From positions 1 to 27,485 of the forward strand of contig CALEGD010000144.1 of NCBI GenBank assembly GCA_937877075.1: 27,485 bases of DNA, given 5' to 3'. Made by a program: the position numbers and the translations under genes. The notes under the pieces are model-generated. The model was not told where the DNA came from and did no database searches. It saw only the letters and a program-made list of their open reading frames with translations. Below are positions 1-7,032 of this stretch, piece after piece. Every line of letters begins with the position of its first letter. Positions within the stretch are counted from its first letter, which is position 1. Origin of the DNA: an uncultured Acholeplasmatales bacterium (lineage in GTDB: Bacteria; Bacillota_I; Bacilli_A; ML615J-28; CAG-698).

Positions 1-198
1 GAGACTGAAGGTTACATTCGCCATTTTGCGGTCCCGGTTTACAATTTCGAAAACAAAGCTACAGGTGTTCTTTGTGCTTCCGGATTGATGAATGGTTATA
101 GTAAAGAAGAAATAATCAATCAGATTGAAGAGTTTAAACTAATTGCAAATTATGTATCTGAAAGACAAGGCTATAAAAAACCCGAAAAAAATTATTAG
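1..198 (+). CDS. IclR-family transcriptional regulator, C-terminal end (partial)
   Basis: Only the last 65 residues are present, in frame 1, ending at the TAG at 196-198. The segment reads like the end of the IclR effector-binding domain: a charged stretch, then 'FAVPVYN', then 'ATGVLCASG', then a terminal amphipathic helix around 'EEIINQIEEFKLIANYVSE'. IclR proteins have an N-terminal winged helix and a C-terminal ligand domain, and members such as KdgR control pectin and uronate catabolism in other bacteria. It sits 42 bases upstream of the likely uxaC start, on the same strand and without a visible terminator, so it is probably cotranscribed with uxaC. A KdgR-like role for this island is an inference from neighbours; the DNA-binding domain is outside the window. 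Confidence 0.75.
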   Translation, partial: ETEGYIRHFAVPVYNFENKATGVLCASGLMNGYSKEEIINQIEEFKLIANYVSERQGYKKPEKNY

Positions 199-240
199 TA
201 TTCCTTTTGCTAGAGCAAGTGGATGATAGAGGAGAAAATT

Positions 241-1632
241 ATGAAGAAGTTTAACGATGATAATTTCCAGTTGTTTAATGAAGCTGCTAGAAAGTTATAT
301 TTTGATTATGCAAGGCAGATGCCGATTATTGACTATCATTGCCATTTGAATCCCAAAGAAATCTATGATGATTCTAAATTTAAAGACCTAAGTGATGTTT
401 GGTTAAAAGGCGACCATTATAAATGGAGATCTATGCGAGCCCGTGGTATTGATGAAAAGTATATTACCGGATCCGGAAGTAATGAGGAAAAGTTTCAGGC
501 TTGGGCCGAGACAATTCCTTATCTGATAGGTAATCCGCTCTACCATTGGACTCATATGGAATTAAAAGCTTTTTTTGGAATTGACGAAATTCTTTCACCA
601 AAAACAGCCTCTTCAATCTATGAGAAAGCTAACCAAGTTCTTAAGACTTTAACGGCCCGTAAGATGATAGAAATGAGCAATGTTGAGGTCTTATGTACAA
701 CTGACGATCCGGTTGATTCCTTAGAATATCATTTGAAACTTCGTGAGGAAAGGGATTTTCAGGTTAAAGTTTATCCGGCTTTTCGTCCTGACAAGGCTTT
801 GAATATTGAACTCTCATGGTTCCAATCTTGGCTTAATCAGTTAAGTCAGGTGGTCGGTTACCAAATTAATGAACTTGATGATCTTTTGAAAGCGCTAACG
901 GAAAGAATAAACTTTTTCGATAAGGTTGGATGTAGAGTTTCTGATCATGCACTCGATGAAGTTTTATACCTTGAGGCATCGAAAGAAGAAGCGGATGAAA
1001 TATTTAAAAAAAGTTTAGCTTCAGAAAAACTAAGCAATGAAGAACTTTCTAAATATAAAGGTTATTTATTAAAATTCCTCGGTAGACAATATCTCAAAAA
1101 AGACTGGGTCCAACAATACCATATTGGGGCTTTACGTGATGTTAATACAAATATGTTATCTTTTCTTGGACCTAATACCGGTTATGACAGCATTAATGAC
1201 AGTGTTTTTATTCTTAACCTGGCAAAATTACTTGATTCACTGGCAAAAGATAATTCCTTACCGAAAACAATCATTTATACATTAAATCCCGCAGCCGATG
1301 ATTTAGTTGCTGCTTTGATTGGTTCATTTCAGGAAAAAGTTCCCGGGAAAATTCAATTTGGTGCTGCCTGGTGGTTTAATGACCATCGTGACGGAATGAT
1401 GAAACAGATGCGCGCTCTTGCTAATAACGGTGTCATCAGTGAATTCGTCGGTATGCTTACCGATTCCAGAAGCTTTCTTTCCTATCCCCGTCATGATTAT
1501 TTTAGAAGAATTCTGTGTAATTATTTCGGAGAATTGATTGAAAACGGCGAATACCCAGACGATATAGAATTTGTCGGTCAGGTTATTCAAAATATATGTT
1601 TTAATAATGCGAAAAAGTATTTTAGTTTTTAA
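241..1632 (+). CDS. uxaC: Glucuronate/galacturonate isomerase (uronate isomerase)
   Basis: Uronate isomerase converts D-glucuronate to fructuronate and D-galacturonate to tagaturonate, the first cytoplasmic step of galacturonate catabolism. It is an amidohydrolase-superfamily TIM barrel. The protein has the family's N-terminal signature 'MPIIDYHCHL', with the metal-binding HCHL at residues 33-36, and later the conserved 'HIGALRDVNTNM' and 'QFGAAWWFNDHRDGM' blocks. At 463 residues it has the usual length. An in-frame ATG exists at 223, but AGAGGAG at 228-234 is correctly spaced for the ATG at 241, so I chose 241. It follows the regulator and converges on the pectinesterase gene. In context it takes the galacturonate released by the polygalacturonase. 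Identification is firm; which uronate is preferred is not visible. Confidence 0.96.
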   Translation: MKKFNDDNFQLFNEAARKLYFDYARQMPIIDYHCHLNPKEIYDDSKFKDLSDVWLKGDHYKWRSMRARGIDEKYITGSGSNEEKFQAWAETIPYLIGNPLYHWTHMELKAFFGIDEILSPKTASSIYEKANQVLKTLTARKMIEMSNVEVLCTTDDPVDSLEYHLKLREERDFQVKVYPAFRPDKALNIELSWFQSWLNQLSQVVGYQINELDDLLKALTERINFFDKVGCRVSDHALDEVLYLEASKEEADEIFKKSLASEKLSNEELSKYKGYLLKFLGRQYLKKDWVQQYHIGALRDVNTNMLSFLGPNTGYDSINDSVFILNLAKLLDSLAKDNSLPKTIIYTLNPAADDLVAALIGSFQEKVPGKIQFGAAWWFNDHRDGMMKQMRALANNGVISEFVGMLTDSRSFLSYPRHDYFRRILCNYFGELIENGEYPDDIEFVGQVIQNICFNNAKKYFSF

Positions 1633-1646
1633 ATTTCTTTCTTCCA

Positions 1647-1678
1647 AACCAAAGAGGGTAGTTTTACCCTCTTTGGTT
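1647..1678. terminator. Convergent intergenic hairpin between uxaC and the pectinesterase gene
   Basis: A perfect 14-bp inverted repeat (1647-1660 and 1665-1678) with a GTTT loop sits 14 bases after the uxaC stop. The pectinesterase stop codon (1664-1666) lies in its loop and arm. The flanks are reversed relative to a textbook terminator: T-rich before and A-rich after on the plus strand. Neither strand therefore has a good U-tract directly after the stem. A convergent terminator is the likeliest role. Confidence 0.55.
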
Positions 1679-2587
1679 AAAAAAAGTTTCAATTGAATAA
1701 ATTTCTCTTTCTTTAGCTGTTAGTTTCTTAAGATAATCAACTCGTTTAAAATCAGTTCCGTTATGATAACGGCAATTGTATTCATAAAACCGACAAGTAT
1801 TTTCTCGACCAGCTTCCCAATTATGGAAACCTTCCTCTTTAATATGATTGTGGTAAAAGCAATCAATAAAAACGGCTTTTCCGTAATTCCGCCAAGGACG
1901 GGCTAGATAGGTATTTTCTTCTCCTGTGCCTTCGAAAGTGCAGTTTAGAAATGTTATCCCAAATTCTTGGTCTGAAGCCGTTGACGGAGCCGCCACATAT
2001 CCCGGACCTCTCGATATGATTCTACAACCCGAAAACATAGCGTTTGCGGAGCCGAAGATAAAATCGACATCGCCGATGATTGTAGAATTTTCAAACAAGA
2101 TGCGGGCATTATTGATTCCGATTAATTCATCTTTTGGCAGGAAACCTTGATATCTTTCCCGGAGATCATCCGGGAGGGGTCCCAGGAAAATTGTATCTTG
2201 ATGAGCTTTCAATATACAATTTGAAATTTTCAAATTATCCCCTAGAGTATGTAAAGCCACAGCTTGACCAACAAGTTTACCGGGACCACTGCTGTTTTCA
2301 ATCGTCAGGTTTTTAAGTTCTATATTATCGCCATAGAGCATTAAAGAATAAGTCCTAAAAGTATTGAATTCTTTCCCGTCCTCATGTATTTTCTGAGCAT
2401 AATCATGAAATGTGATGATCGTATTTACTGGATCAAAGCCGATAATTTTAATATTAGATTTCTTGATTTTAAGTTTTTCTTCATATTTTCCGGGAAAGAC
2501 AATAACAGTACCGCCTTCATCAATTAGTTCAAGGGCCTTGCTTAGACAATTTACCTTGCTTTGTTTCTTTACAACAATTGTTTTCAT
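1664..2587 (-). CDS. Cytoplasmic pectinesterase (carbohydrate esterase family 8)
   Basis: Pectinesterases remove methyl esters from homogalacturonan, giving pectate or oligogalacturonate plus methanol. This 307-residue protein carries the CE8 right-handed beta-helix signatures in order: 'GQAVAL' near residue 108, 'HQDTIF' with the acid/base Asp131, 'GDVDFIFG' with the nucleophile Asp175, and 'ARPWRNYG' with Arg230 and Trp232. The N-terminus 'MKTIVVKKQS' has no signal peptide, so the enzyme should act in the cytoplasm on imported oligomers. Two adjacent ATG codons start the frame; AGAGGTGA lies better spaced for the second (2587) than the first (2590). It is transcribed divergently from the polygalacturonase gene across a 150-base shared control region and converges on uxaC. 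Confidence 0.93.
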   Translation of the reverse strand: MKTIVVKKQSKVNCLSKALELIDEGGTVIVFPGKYEEKLKIKKSNIKIIGFDPVNTIITFHDYAQKIHEDGKEFNTFRTYSLMLYGDNIELKNLTIENSSGPGKLVGQAVALHTLGDNLKISNCILKAHQDTIFLGPLPDDLRERYQGFLPKDELIGINNARILFENSTIIGDVDFIFGSANAMFSGCRIISRGPGYVAAPSTASDQEFGITFLNCTFEGTGEENTYLARPWRNYGKAVFIDCFYHNHIKEEGFHNWEAGRENTCRFYEYNCRYHNGTDFKRVDYLKKLTAKEREIYSIETFFNQRG

Positions 2588-2605
2588 CATCTCACCTCTT
2601 GATTA

Positions 2606-2634
2606 ATTATATCATAAGAAATCTATCCCTTCAA
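2606..2634 (-). promoter_or_regulatory. Sigma-A-type promoter for the pectinesterase gene
   Basis: On the minus strand a perfect TATAAT (2606-2611), preceded by an extended TG, lies 17 bases from TTGAAG (2629-2634). Transcription would start about 12 bases before the chosen start codon, leaving just enough leader for the ribosome-binding site. Confidence 0.65.
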
Positions 2635-2676
2635 AGTTCTTTTAAAGTTTTCAAAGATTATTTGAAGCCTTTGAAA
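2630..2676. promoter_or_regulatory. Cluster of TTCAAAG half-sites, candidate shared operator
   Basis: The divergent control region holds TTCAAAG at 2630-2636 and again 20 bases later at 2650-2656, then TTTGAAG at 2661-2667 and CTTTGAA at 2669-2675, the exact inverse of TTCAAAG. The first copy overlaps the pectinesterase -35 box. The last overlaps a TTGAAA that could serve the polygalacturonase promoter. This arrangement fits a repressor that controls both genes, for example the IclR-type protein encoded at the left edge; the binding protein is inferred. Confidence 0.4.
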
Positions 2677-2739
2677 TGATTTTGACTGAATTATATCAGA
2701 TATTAATGTGTAGAATTATCAGAAAGAAGAGGTGATTAA

Positions 2740-4284
2740 ATGAAATTAAAAATTCTATTTCTGTCAAGTTTCAATATTACCGTTGAAATTATTAATGATT
2801 CCCCTTATTATGCTCCGGAAGCTTATCGAGTAATTTTAAACGGTTCTGAAGTACTTACAGATGGGAAAAAGAATGTTTTTTCGCTTTACGAGTTACAGGC
2901 CGGTTGTGATTACTTTCTTCAAGTTATTACCGAAAGTGAAGAAAAAGCAATTATTTTCAAAACTCCGGATTATAAATATTTACTCAGCGTTCGGGATTTT
3001 AAAGTTCGTGGTGATGGCAAAACCGATGATACCCTTGCTTTTCAAGCTGCGATTATGGCTTGCCCACCGGAAGGAATTCTTTATGTTCCGAAAGGTAATT
3101 ATTTATTAAAAAGTCTATTCTTAAAATCAAATTTAAATATCTATTTAGCGGAAGGGTCAAAATTGATTGCCTCACCGAATCGGGATGATTATGCAATTTT
3201 ACCCGGATTCATCAGAAGTAAAGAAGATGAATTAATTATCGGTTCTTGGGAAGGGAATCCTTTAGACATCTATACAAGTTTAATAACCGGTTTAAATGTA
3301 GAAAACGTCAACATCTTTGGAAAGGGGATTATTGATAGTTCCGGGAATCTTGGACCTTGGTGGACTAAACCAAAAAAACGGTTCGGAGCTTTTAGACCAA
3401 GAGGTATTTTCTTAAATAATTGTAATAATATCCGAATTCAAGGAATTACTGTTCAAAACACTCCTAGTTGGGCAATTCACCCTTACTATTCTAAAAATCT
3501 CGGCTTTTATGATATAAAAATCCTGAATCCGGCAGATGCTCCCAATACTGACGGCTTAGATCCAGAATCTTGCGAACATCTTGAAATAATCGGTGTTCAT
3601 TTTTCCGTCGGCGATGATTGTATCGCTATAAAATCCGGAAAGATCTATATGGCTAAAAACCATTTTCGTCCGACCCGTAATTTAGAAATCAGGAATTGTT
3701 TAATGGAAAAAGGTCATGGTGCGGTTGTTTTTGGAAGTGAAATAAGTGGTGGTGCCGAAAATGTTCGAGTTTCTAAATGTTTCTTTTCGAATACCGATCG
3801 CGGACTTAGAATTAAAACAAGAAGAGGCCGGGGTAATTATCCGATAAATAATATTAGCTTCGATAATATTCGAATGTATCAAGTCAAAAATGCTTTTGTA
3901 TTGAATATGTTTTATTTTTGCGATCCGGATGGTAAAACCGAATATGTTTATAAGAAAGATCCGCTTCCTTTTGATGAAAGAACCCCAGTACTCGGTAAAT
4001 TTAATTTCCGTAATATTATTTCGGAAGATACTTTGGTAAGTGCCGGATTTTTCTATGGATTACCTGAATCAAAGATCGGTGAAATATCTTTGGAAAATAT
4101 AAAAGTTACTTATAGCGATCAAGAAGAATTCGGTAAACCGGCGATGATGAGTTTTATCGATGATTATTCAAAATTAGGTTTTTATTTTAATAATGTTTCA
4201 AAAGTAAAAATTAAGAATGTTTCAATTCAAGGTCAAAACGGTAAAGAGTTTATCTATGAAAATGTTAATGAAGTTAAAGAATGA
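2740..4284 (+). CDS. Polygalacturonase, GH28, with N-terminal Fn3-like domain, cytoplasmic
   Basis: GH28 enzymes hydrolyse alpha-1,4 bonds between galacturonate residues, often as exo-enzymes. All four family motifs are present in this 514-residue protein: NTDG (269-272), GDDC with the catalytic Asp pair 292-293, GHG (325-327) and RIK (357-359). Residues 1-80 look like a small beta-sandwich (Fn3-type) domain, as found in several bacterial exo-polygalacturonases; the beta-helix begins near 'DFKVRGDGKTDDT'. The N-terminus lacks a cleavable signal, so it is expected in the cytoplasm. AGAGGTGA sits upstream of the ATG at 2740. It is divergent from pectinesterase and is followed by the SDR gene after 58 bases. 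The stop is TGA, showing a standard genetic code. Its product, galacturonate, feeds UxaC. Confidence 0.94.
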   Translation: MKLKILFLSSFNITVEIINDSPYYAPEAYRVILNGSEVLTDGKKNVFSLYELQAGCDYFLQVITESEEKAIIFKTPDYKYLLSVRDFKVRGDGKTDDTLAFQAAIMACPPEGILYVPKGNYLLKSLFLKSNLNIYLAEGSKLIASPNRDDYAILPGFIRSKEDELIIGSWEGNPLDIYTSLITGLNVENVNIFGKGIIDSSGNLGPWWTKPKKRFGAFRPRGIFLNNCNNIRIQGITVQNTPSWAIHPYYSKNLGFYDIKILNPADAPNTDGLDPESCEHLEIIGVHFSVGDDCIAIKSGKIYMAKNHFRPTRNLEIRNCLMEKGHGAVVFGSEISGGAENVRVSKCFFSNTDRGLRIKTRRGRGNYPINNISFDNIRMYQVKNAFVLNMFYFCDPDGKTEYVYKKDPLPFDERTPVLGKFNFRNIISEDTLVSAGFFYGLPESKIGEISLENIKVTYSDQEEFGKPAMMSFIDDYSKLGFYFNNVSKVKIKNVSIQGQNGKEFIYENVNEVKE

Positions 4285-4342
4285 TGCAGTTTTCAGGAAA
4301 AAAGAATAAAAATGATCTATAATAAATCAATAGGAGGTATTT

Positions 4343-5128
4343 ATGGTTTTAAATAGTTTTAGATTGGATAACAAAGTTGCCCTGATTACCGGTGGCTCGT
4401 ATGGAATTGGCTTTGCGATCGCCAGAGGTCTTTATGAGGCCGGTGCTAAAATCGCTTTTAACGACATTAATCAAGAACTGGTTGATAAAGGACTAAAATC
4501 CTATAAGGAAGCCGGAATTCCTGTTCGCGGTTATGTTTGTGATGTAACCGATGAAGAGCAAGTCCAAGAATTAGTTCGTAAAATTGAAAATGATTTAGGA
4601 GTAATTGATATTTTAGTTAATAATGCCGGAATTATTAAAAGAATTCCGATGGTTGAGATGAAGGTTGAAGATTTTGAAAAGGTAATTGATGTCGACCTAA
4701 TTGCACCCTTCATTGTCAGTAAGGCGGTTATTCCGGGAATGATAAAAAAAGGATCCGGAAAGATTATCAATATTTGTTCGATGATGAGCGAACTCGGCCG
4801 TGAAACTGTATCTGCTTATGCTGCCGCTAAAGGTGGCTTAAAGATGTTGACTAGAAATATTGCTTCCGAATACGGAAGTCACAATATCCAATGTAATGGA
4901 ATCGGCCCTGGTTATATTGAAACCCCTCAAACCGCACCATTAAGAGTAAAAGGGAATCCTTTTAATGATTTCATCATTTCAAAAACTCCGGCTGAACGTT
5001 GGGGAAGAACCGATGATTTAATCGGACCGGCTGTATTCCTTGCCAGTTCCGCTTCGGATTTTGTAAACGGACATATTCTTTATGTTGACGGTGGTATTTT
5101 AGCTTATATCGGAAAACAACCAAATTAA
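4343..5128 (+). CDS. SDR oxidoreductase: gluconate 5-dehydrogenase / KduD-DhuD type
   Basis: This 261-residue classical short-chain dehydrogenase has the Rossmann glycine motif TGGSYGIG (16-23), NNAG (93-96) and the Ser146-Tyr159-Lys163 catalytic set. From memory, its sequence closely follows the streptococcal gluconate 5-dehydrogenase type ('INICSMMSELGRETVSAYAAAK' split across the active site, 'NGHILYVDGGILAYIGKQP' at the end). Proteins of that type reduce 2,5-diketo-3-deoxy intermediates to 2-keto-3-deoxygluconate in unsaturated-uronate catabolism (KduD/DhuD activity). With a GH105 hydrolase nearby, that role is more likely here than gluconate oxidation. Strong AGGAGG precedes the ATG. Probably in one transcript with the polygalacturonase, ending at the terminator at 5134. 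The exact substrate is inferred from context. Confidence 0.88.
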   Translation: MVLNSFRLDNKVALITGGSYGIGFAIARGLYEAGAKIAFNDINQELVDKGLKSYKEAGIPVRGYVCDVTDEEQVQELVRKIENDLGVIDILVNNAGIIKRIPMVEMKVEDFEKVIDVDLIAPFIVSKAVIPGMIKKGSGKIINICSMMSELGRETVSAYAAAKGGLKMLTRNIASEYGSHNIQCNGIGPGYIETPQTAPLRVKGNPFNDFIISKTPAERWGRTDDLIGPAVFLASSASDFVNGHILYVDGGILAYIGKQPN

Positions 5129-5133
5129 AAAGT

Positions 5134-5167
5134 AAGGGACCTTTAGATAACTAAAGATCCCTTTTTT
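5134..5167. terminator. Intrinsic terminator after the SDR gene, probably bidirectional
   Basis: AAGGGA-c-CTTTAG pairs with CTAAAG-a-TCCCTT around an ATAA loop, followed by a run of T's to 5167. On the minus strand the same stem is followed by a shorter T-rich stretch, so it can also end the convergent small membrane gene at 5174. Confidence 0.85.
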
Positions 5168-5173
5168 GTTTGA

Positions 5174-5401
5174 TTAACAGCGTCTACGATCGTGGAAAAG
5201 TGTTACAAAGGCAGCAGCAATGGCGATAATAATGAATAGCACAAAGATAACAACTAAAGCTATAACAAAAACACTACCAGGGCCTAAACCAAGGCTGAAC
5301 GCAACCAGAAACACGAGACCGATAACACCACTTAAAAGTAGAAATCCGAGGAAAAGAATTGCTGATCTAATAATTTCACCCCCTTTCAATCCTGTTTGCA
5401 T
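5174..5401 (-). CDS. Small two-helix membrane protein, unknown function
   Basis: A 75-residue hydrophobic protein with two predicted membrane helices, about residues 13-35 and 42-67, separated by a short glycine-rich turn ('LGLGPGS'). It ends in a basic cysteine tail 'HDRRRC'. I do not recognise a family. The second helix is vaguely like those of very small Bacillus spore-associated membrane peptides, but this is not evidence of homology. The ATG at 5401 has GGAG five bases upstream. A second, stronger ribosome-binding-like stretch, GGGGGTGA, lies inside the frame eight codons in, with only ATT codons after it. It has its own promoter (5442-5470) and lies between two terminators, so it is a separate unit. 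The case for a real gene rests on promoter, ribosome site and clean membrane topology. Confidence 0.6.
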   Translation of the reverse strand: MQTGLKGGEIIRSAILFLGFLLLSGVIGLVFLVAFSLGLGPGSVFVIALVVIFVLFIIIAIAAAFVTLFHDRRRC

Positions 5402-5441
5402 ACAAACTCCAGGGGTATTACTAATATATTCTCAAGCTAAA

Positions 5442-5470
5442 ATTATGAAGTGGTGTTCATACAATTTCAA
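5442..5470 (-). promoter_or_regulatory. Sigma-A-type promoter for the 75-residue membrane protein
   Basis: On the minus strand TTGAAA (5465-5470) and CATAAT (5442-5447) are separated by exactly 17 bases. The promoter begins right after the GH105 operon terminator, which supports an independent transcript. Confidence 0.6.
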
Positions 5471-5498
5471 GAAAAAAGAAACCGGATATTCCGGTTTC
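5471..5498 (-). terminator. Intrinsic terminator of the GH105 operon
   Basis: On the minus strand a 9-bp perfect stem, GAAACCGGA with TCCGGTTTC (5478-5498) and a three-base loop, is followed by a T-rich run to 5471. It lies 8 bases after the GH105 stop. Confidence 0.85.
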
Positions 5499-5506
5499 AT
5501 GGGTTT

Positions 5507-6505
5507 TTAGATTATTTCACTATAGGCGAGAATAAAAGGTGCAACCCCTTTTACTTCATCGTTTTTTATTTTTTCAGATAAATAATAAGCAATAGAACCG
5601 TCCCGTCTTTGATTGTCTAGGCCGGCAACTTGACAGATGCCTCCGAGATGATATCCAAATTCATCTTGATAGAAATAACGTTTTAAAAGACCAAGTCTCA
5701 TTCCTTTTAGGTAGGAATAACAAAGCATCATTGTGCCGCTTGTTTCGTGATAATTCCCTTCTACATCCGGTCTATCTACTATTTGAAGCCACATTCCATC
5801 CTGTTTATAAGGATCAATGCCTTTAATCATTTCCTTAAACATAATATGAATTTCATCATCATATTTTATATCAAGCATCTCTACAAGGGCCATGGCAAGC
5901 CAACCAACTGAGCGGGACCAAACATTAGGGCTCCGCCCGGTAACTTTATCGGCCCACTGCATTACTTTTTTTTCATCGTAAGCATGTAGATAAAGTTCTA
6001 GGTCTTTATTGAAAAGGTATTTTCGGATATTTCTAAGCTGAGCAGAAATATCTTCTAAAATTTCTGGATTTCCCGTCAAAAGTGCGTATTTTCTTAAAAA
6101 GACTTGTCCCATATAGATCCCATCAAGCCAAACTTGAAAAGGATAACGTTGTTTATGCCAATAGTTTCCTTCATTTGTCCGGGGGTGTTTTTCCAATTGT
6201 TTGAATAATTCTTCGATTGCGAGTAGATATTTTTCTTTTTTAGTTTCTTGATAAACCTCAAATAAAGCAATTCCCGGAGCGATATTATCAATATTATATT
6301 CTTCTAAAGAATAGTTTTTAATAATTCCGTTTTCGGAAATCATTTCATCATAATAACGGATGACAAAATCAAGATACTCCTGATTATTAGTTTTTTGATA
6401 GAGAGTATAAAGGGCATTCATCAAAATTCCGTCTTCATAACACCAAGTTCCTTCTTTATAAGGACGAAACTTATTCATATATTGTTTTATATATTCTTTT
6501 ACCAT
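5507..6505 (-). CDS. GH105 unsaturated rhamnogalacturonyl / uronyl hydrolase (YteR/YesR-like)
   Basis: GH105 enzymes cleave the unsaturated galacturonyl residue left at the non-reducing end of pectin fragments by lyases, using hydration of the double bond. The 332-residue (alpha/alpha)6-barrel protein shows the catalytic-Asp motif 'VWLDGIYMG' (Asp128), 'WSRSVGWLAMALVEML' and 'HETSGTMM', and ends in 'KGVAPFILAYSE', all typical of this family. There is no signal peptide, so it acts in the cytoplasm. Its ATG overlaps the end of the preceding unknown gene by 7 bases, implying translational coupling. The released unsaturated uronate would be handled by a KduI-type isomerase, not in this window, and then the SDR at 4343. 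The family is firm; whether it prefers rhamnogalacturonan or homogalacturonan fragments is not visible. Confidence 0.92.
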   Translation of the reverse strand: MVKEYIKQYMNKFRPYKEGTWCYEDGILMNALYTLYQKTNNQEYLDFVIRYYDEMISENGIIKNYSLEEYNIDNIAPGIALFEVYQETKKEKYLLAIEELFKQLEKHPRTNEGNYWHKQRYPFQVWLDGIYMGQVFLRKYALLTGNPEILEDISAQLRNIRKYLFNKDLELYLHAYDEKKVMQWADKVTGRSPNVWSRSVGWLAMALVEMLDIKYDDEIHIMFKEMIKGIDPYKQDGMWLQIVDRPDVEGNYHETSGTMMLCYSYLKGMRLGLLKRYFYQDEFGYHLGGICQVAGLDNQRRDGSIAYYLSEKIKNDEVKGVAPFILAYSEII

Positions 6506-7032
6506 ATAGGCATCCTTTCCGCCAATTTCGCTTTTAGTTCTTGGTAAAGCTTATCTTCAAAATCATATAGTGATAGGATTTCTATAAATTCAGGACTGAC
6601 ATAATTAAAATACAGGGAAGCAAGCAGAAGAAGAGCAGTTTCAAGATTCTTTTCTTTTTGAATTAAACACTTTAGAATTTCACTTAAATCACTGGAAAGA
6701 GAACGGAATTCATCATACATCATTTCGTCCATAACTTGAAGAAAGAGAAAACAGGCCTGGCCATATTCTAAAGAAACTTCTTTTCTTTTTTTGAATGAAT
6801 TATAAATATCATAGAAGCCCTGCATTTTATTAAAATGACGGTCATAACCGATGAGGAAGGGATATTTAATCAGATGATTTGTTTGGGATATTTCCTCATA
6901 AATTTGTTTTAAATCAGTCTTTTCATCTTCATGAACTTCATGTTTTTTTAATTTAATAAAAGCACAATCTTTTTTCTCGTTTACATTATCAAGGATCCGA
7001 AAGTTTAGATAATTATGAAACCGATCACTCAT
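6499..7032 (-). CDS. Uncharacterised 177-residue protein in the GH105 operon
   Basis: I do not recognise this protein. It is soluble and charged, without a signal peptide or membrane segment, and looks mostly helical after residue 40. Notable features are an aromatic patch 'YPFLIGYDRHFNKMQGFYDIYN', a helix rich in Met and Phe ('FLFLQVMDEMMYDEF') and a C-terminal helix bundle ending 'LAERMPIW'. Its start overlaps the stop of the TIM-barrel gene (ATGAGTGA) behind GGAGG, and its stop overlaps the GH105 start, so all three are translationally coupled. That arrangement argues for a stable partner or an accessory step in pectin-fragment metabolism. No catalytic motif can be named. Confidence 0.82.
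   Translation of the reverse strand: MSDRFHNYLNFRILDNVNEKKDCAFIKLKKHEVHEDEKTDLKQIYEEISQTNHLIKYPFLIGYDRHFNKMQGFYDIYNSFKKRKEVSLEYGQACFLFLQVMDEMMYDEFRSLSSDLSEILKCLIQKEKNLETALLLLASLYFNYVSPEFIEILSLYDFEDKLYQELKAKLAERMPIW

Noticed and set aside
1926..2606. Several plus-strand open frames opposite the pectinesterase gene
   Set aside because: They are shadows of a gene with full CE8 motifs and have no ribosome-binding sites.
4318..4323. Perfect TATAAT just upstream of the SDR gene
   Set aside because: No -35 box at 15-19 bases, no extended TG, and the start site would fall in the ribosome-binding site; the region is AT-rich enough for chance.
5220..5510. Plus-strand open frame of 96 codons opposite the small membrane protein gene
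   Set aside because: It is antisense to a gene with promoter, ribosome site and membrane topology, has low-complexity basic content and no convincing ribosome site.
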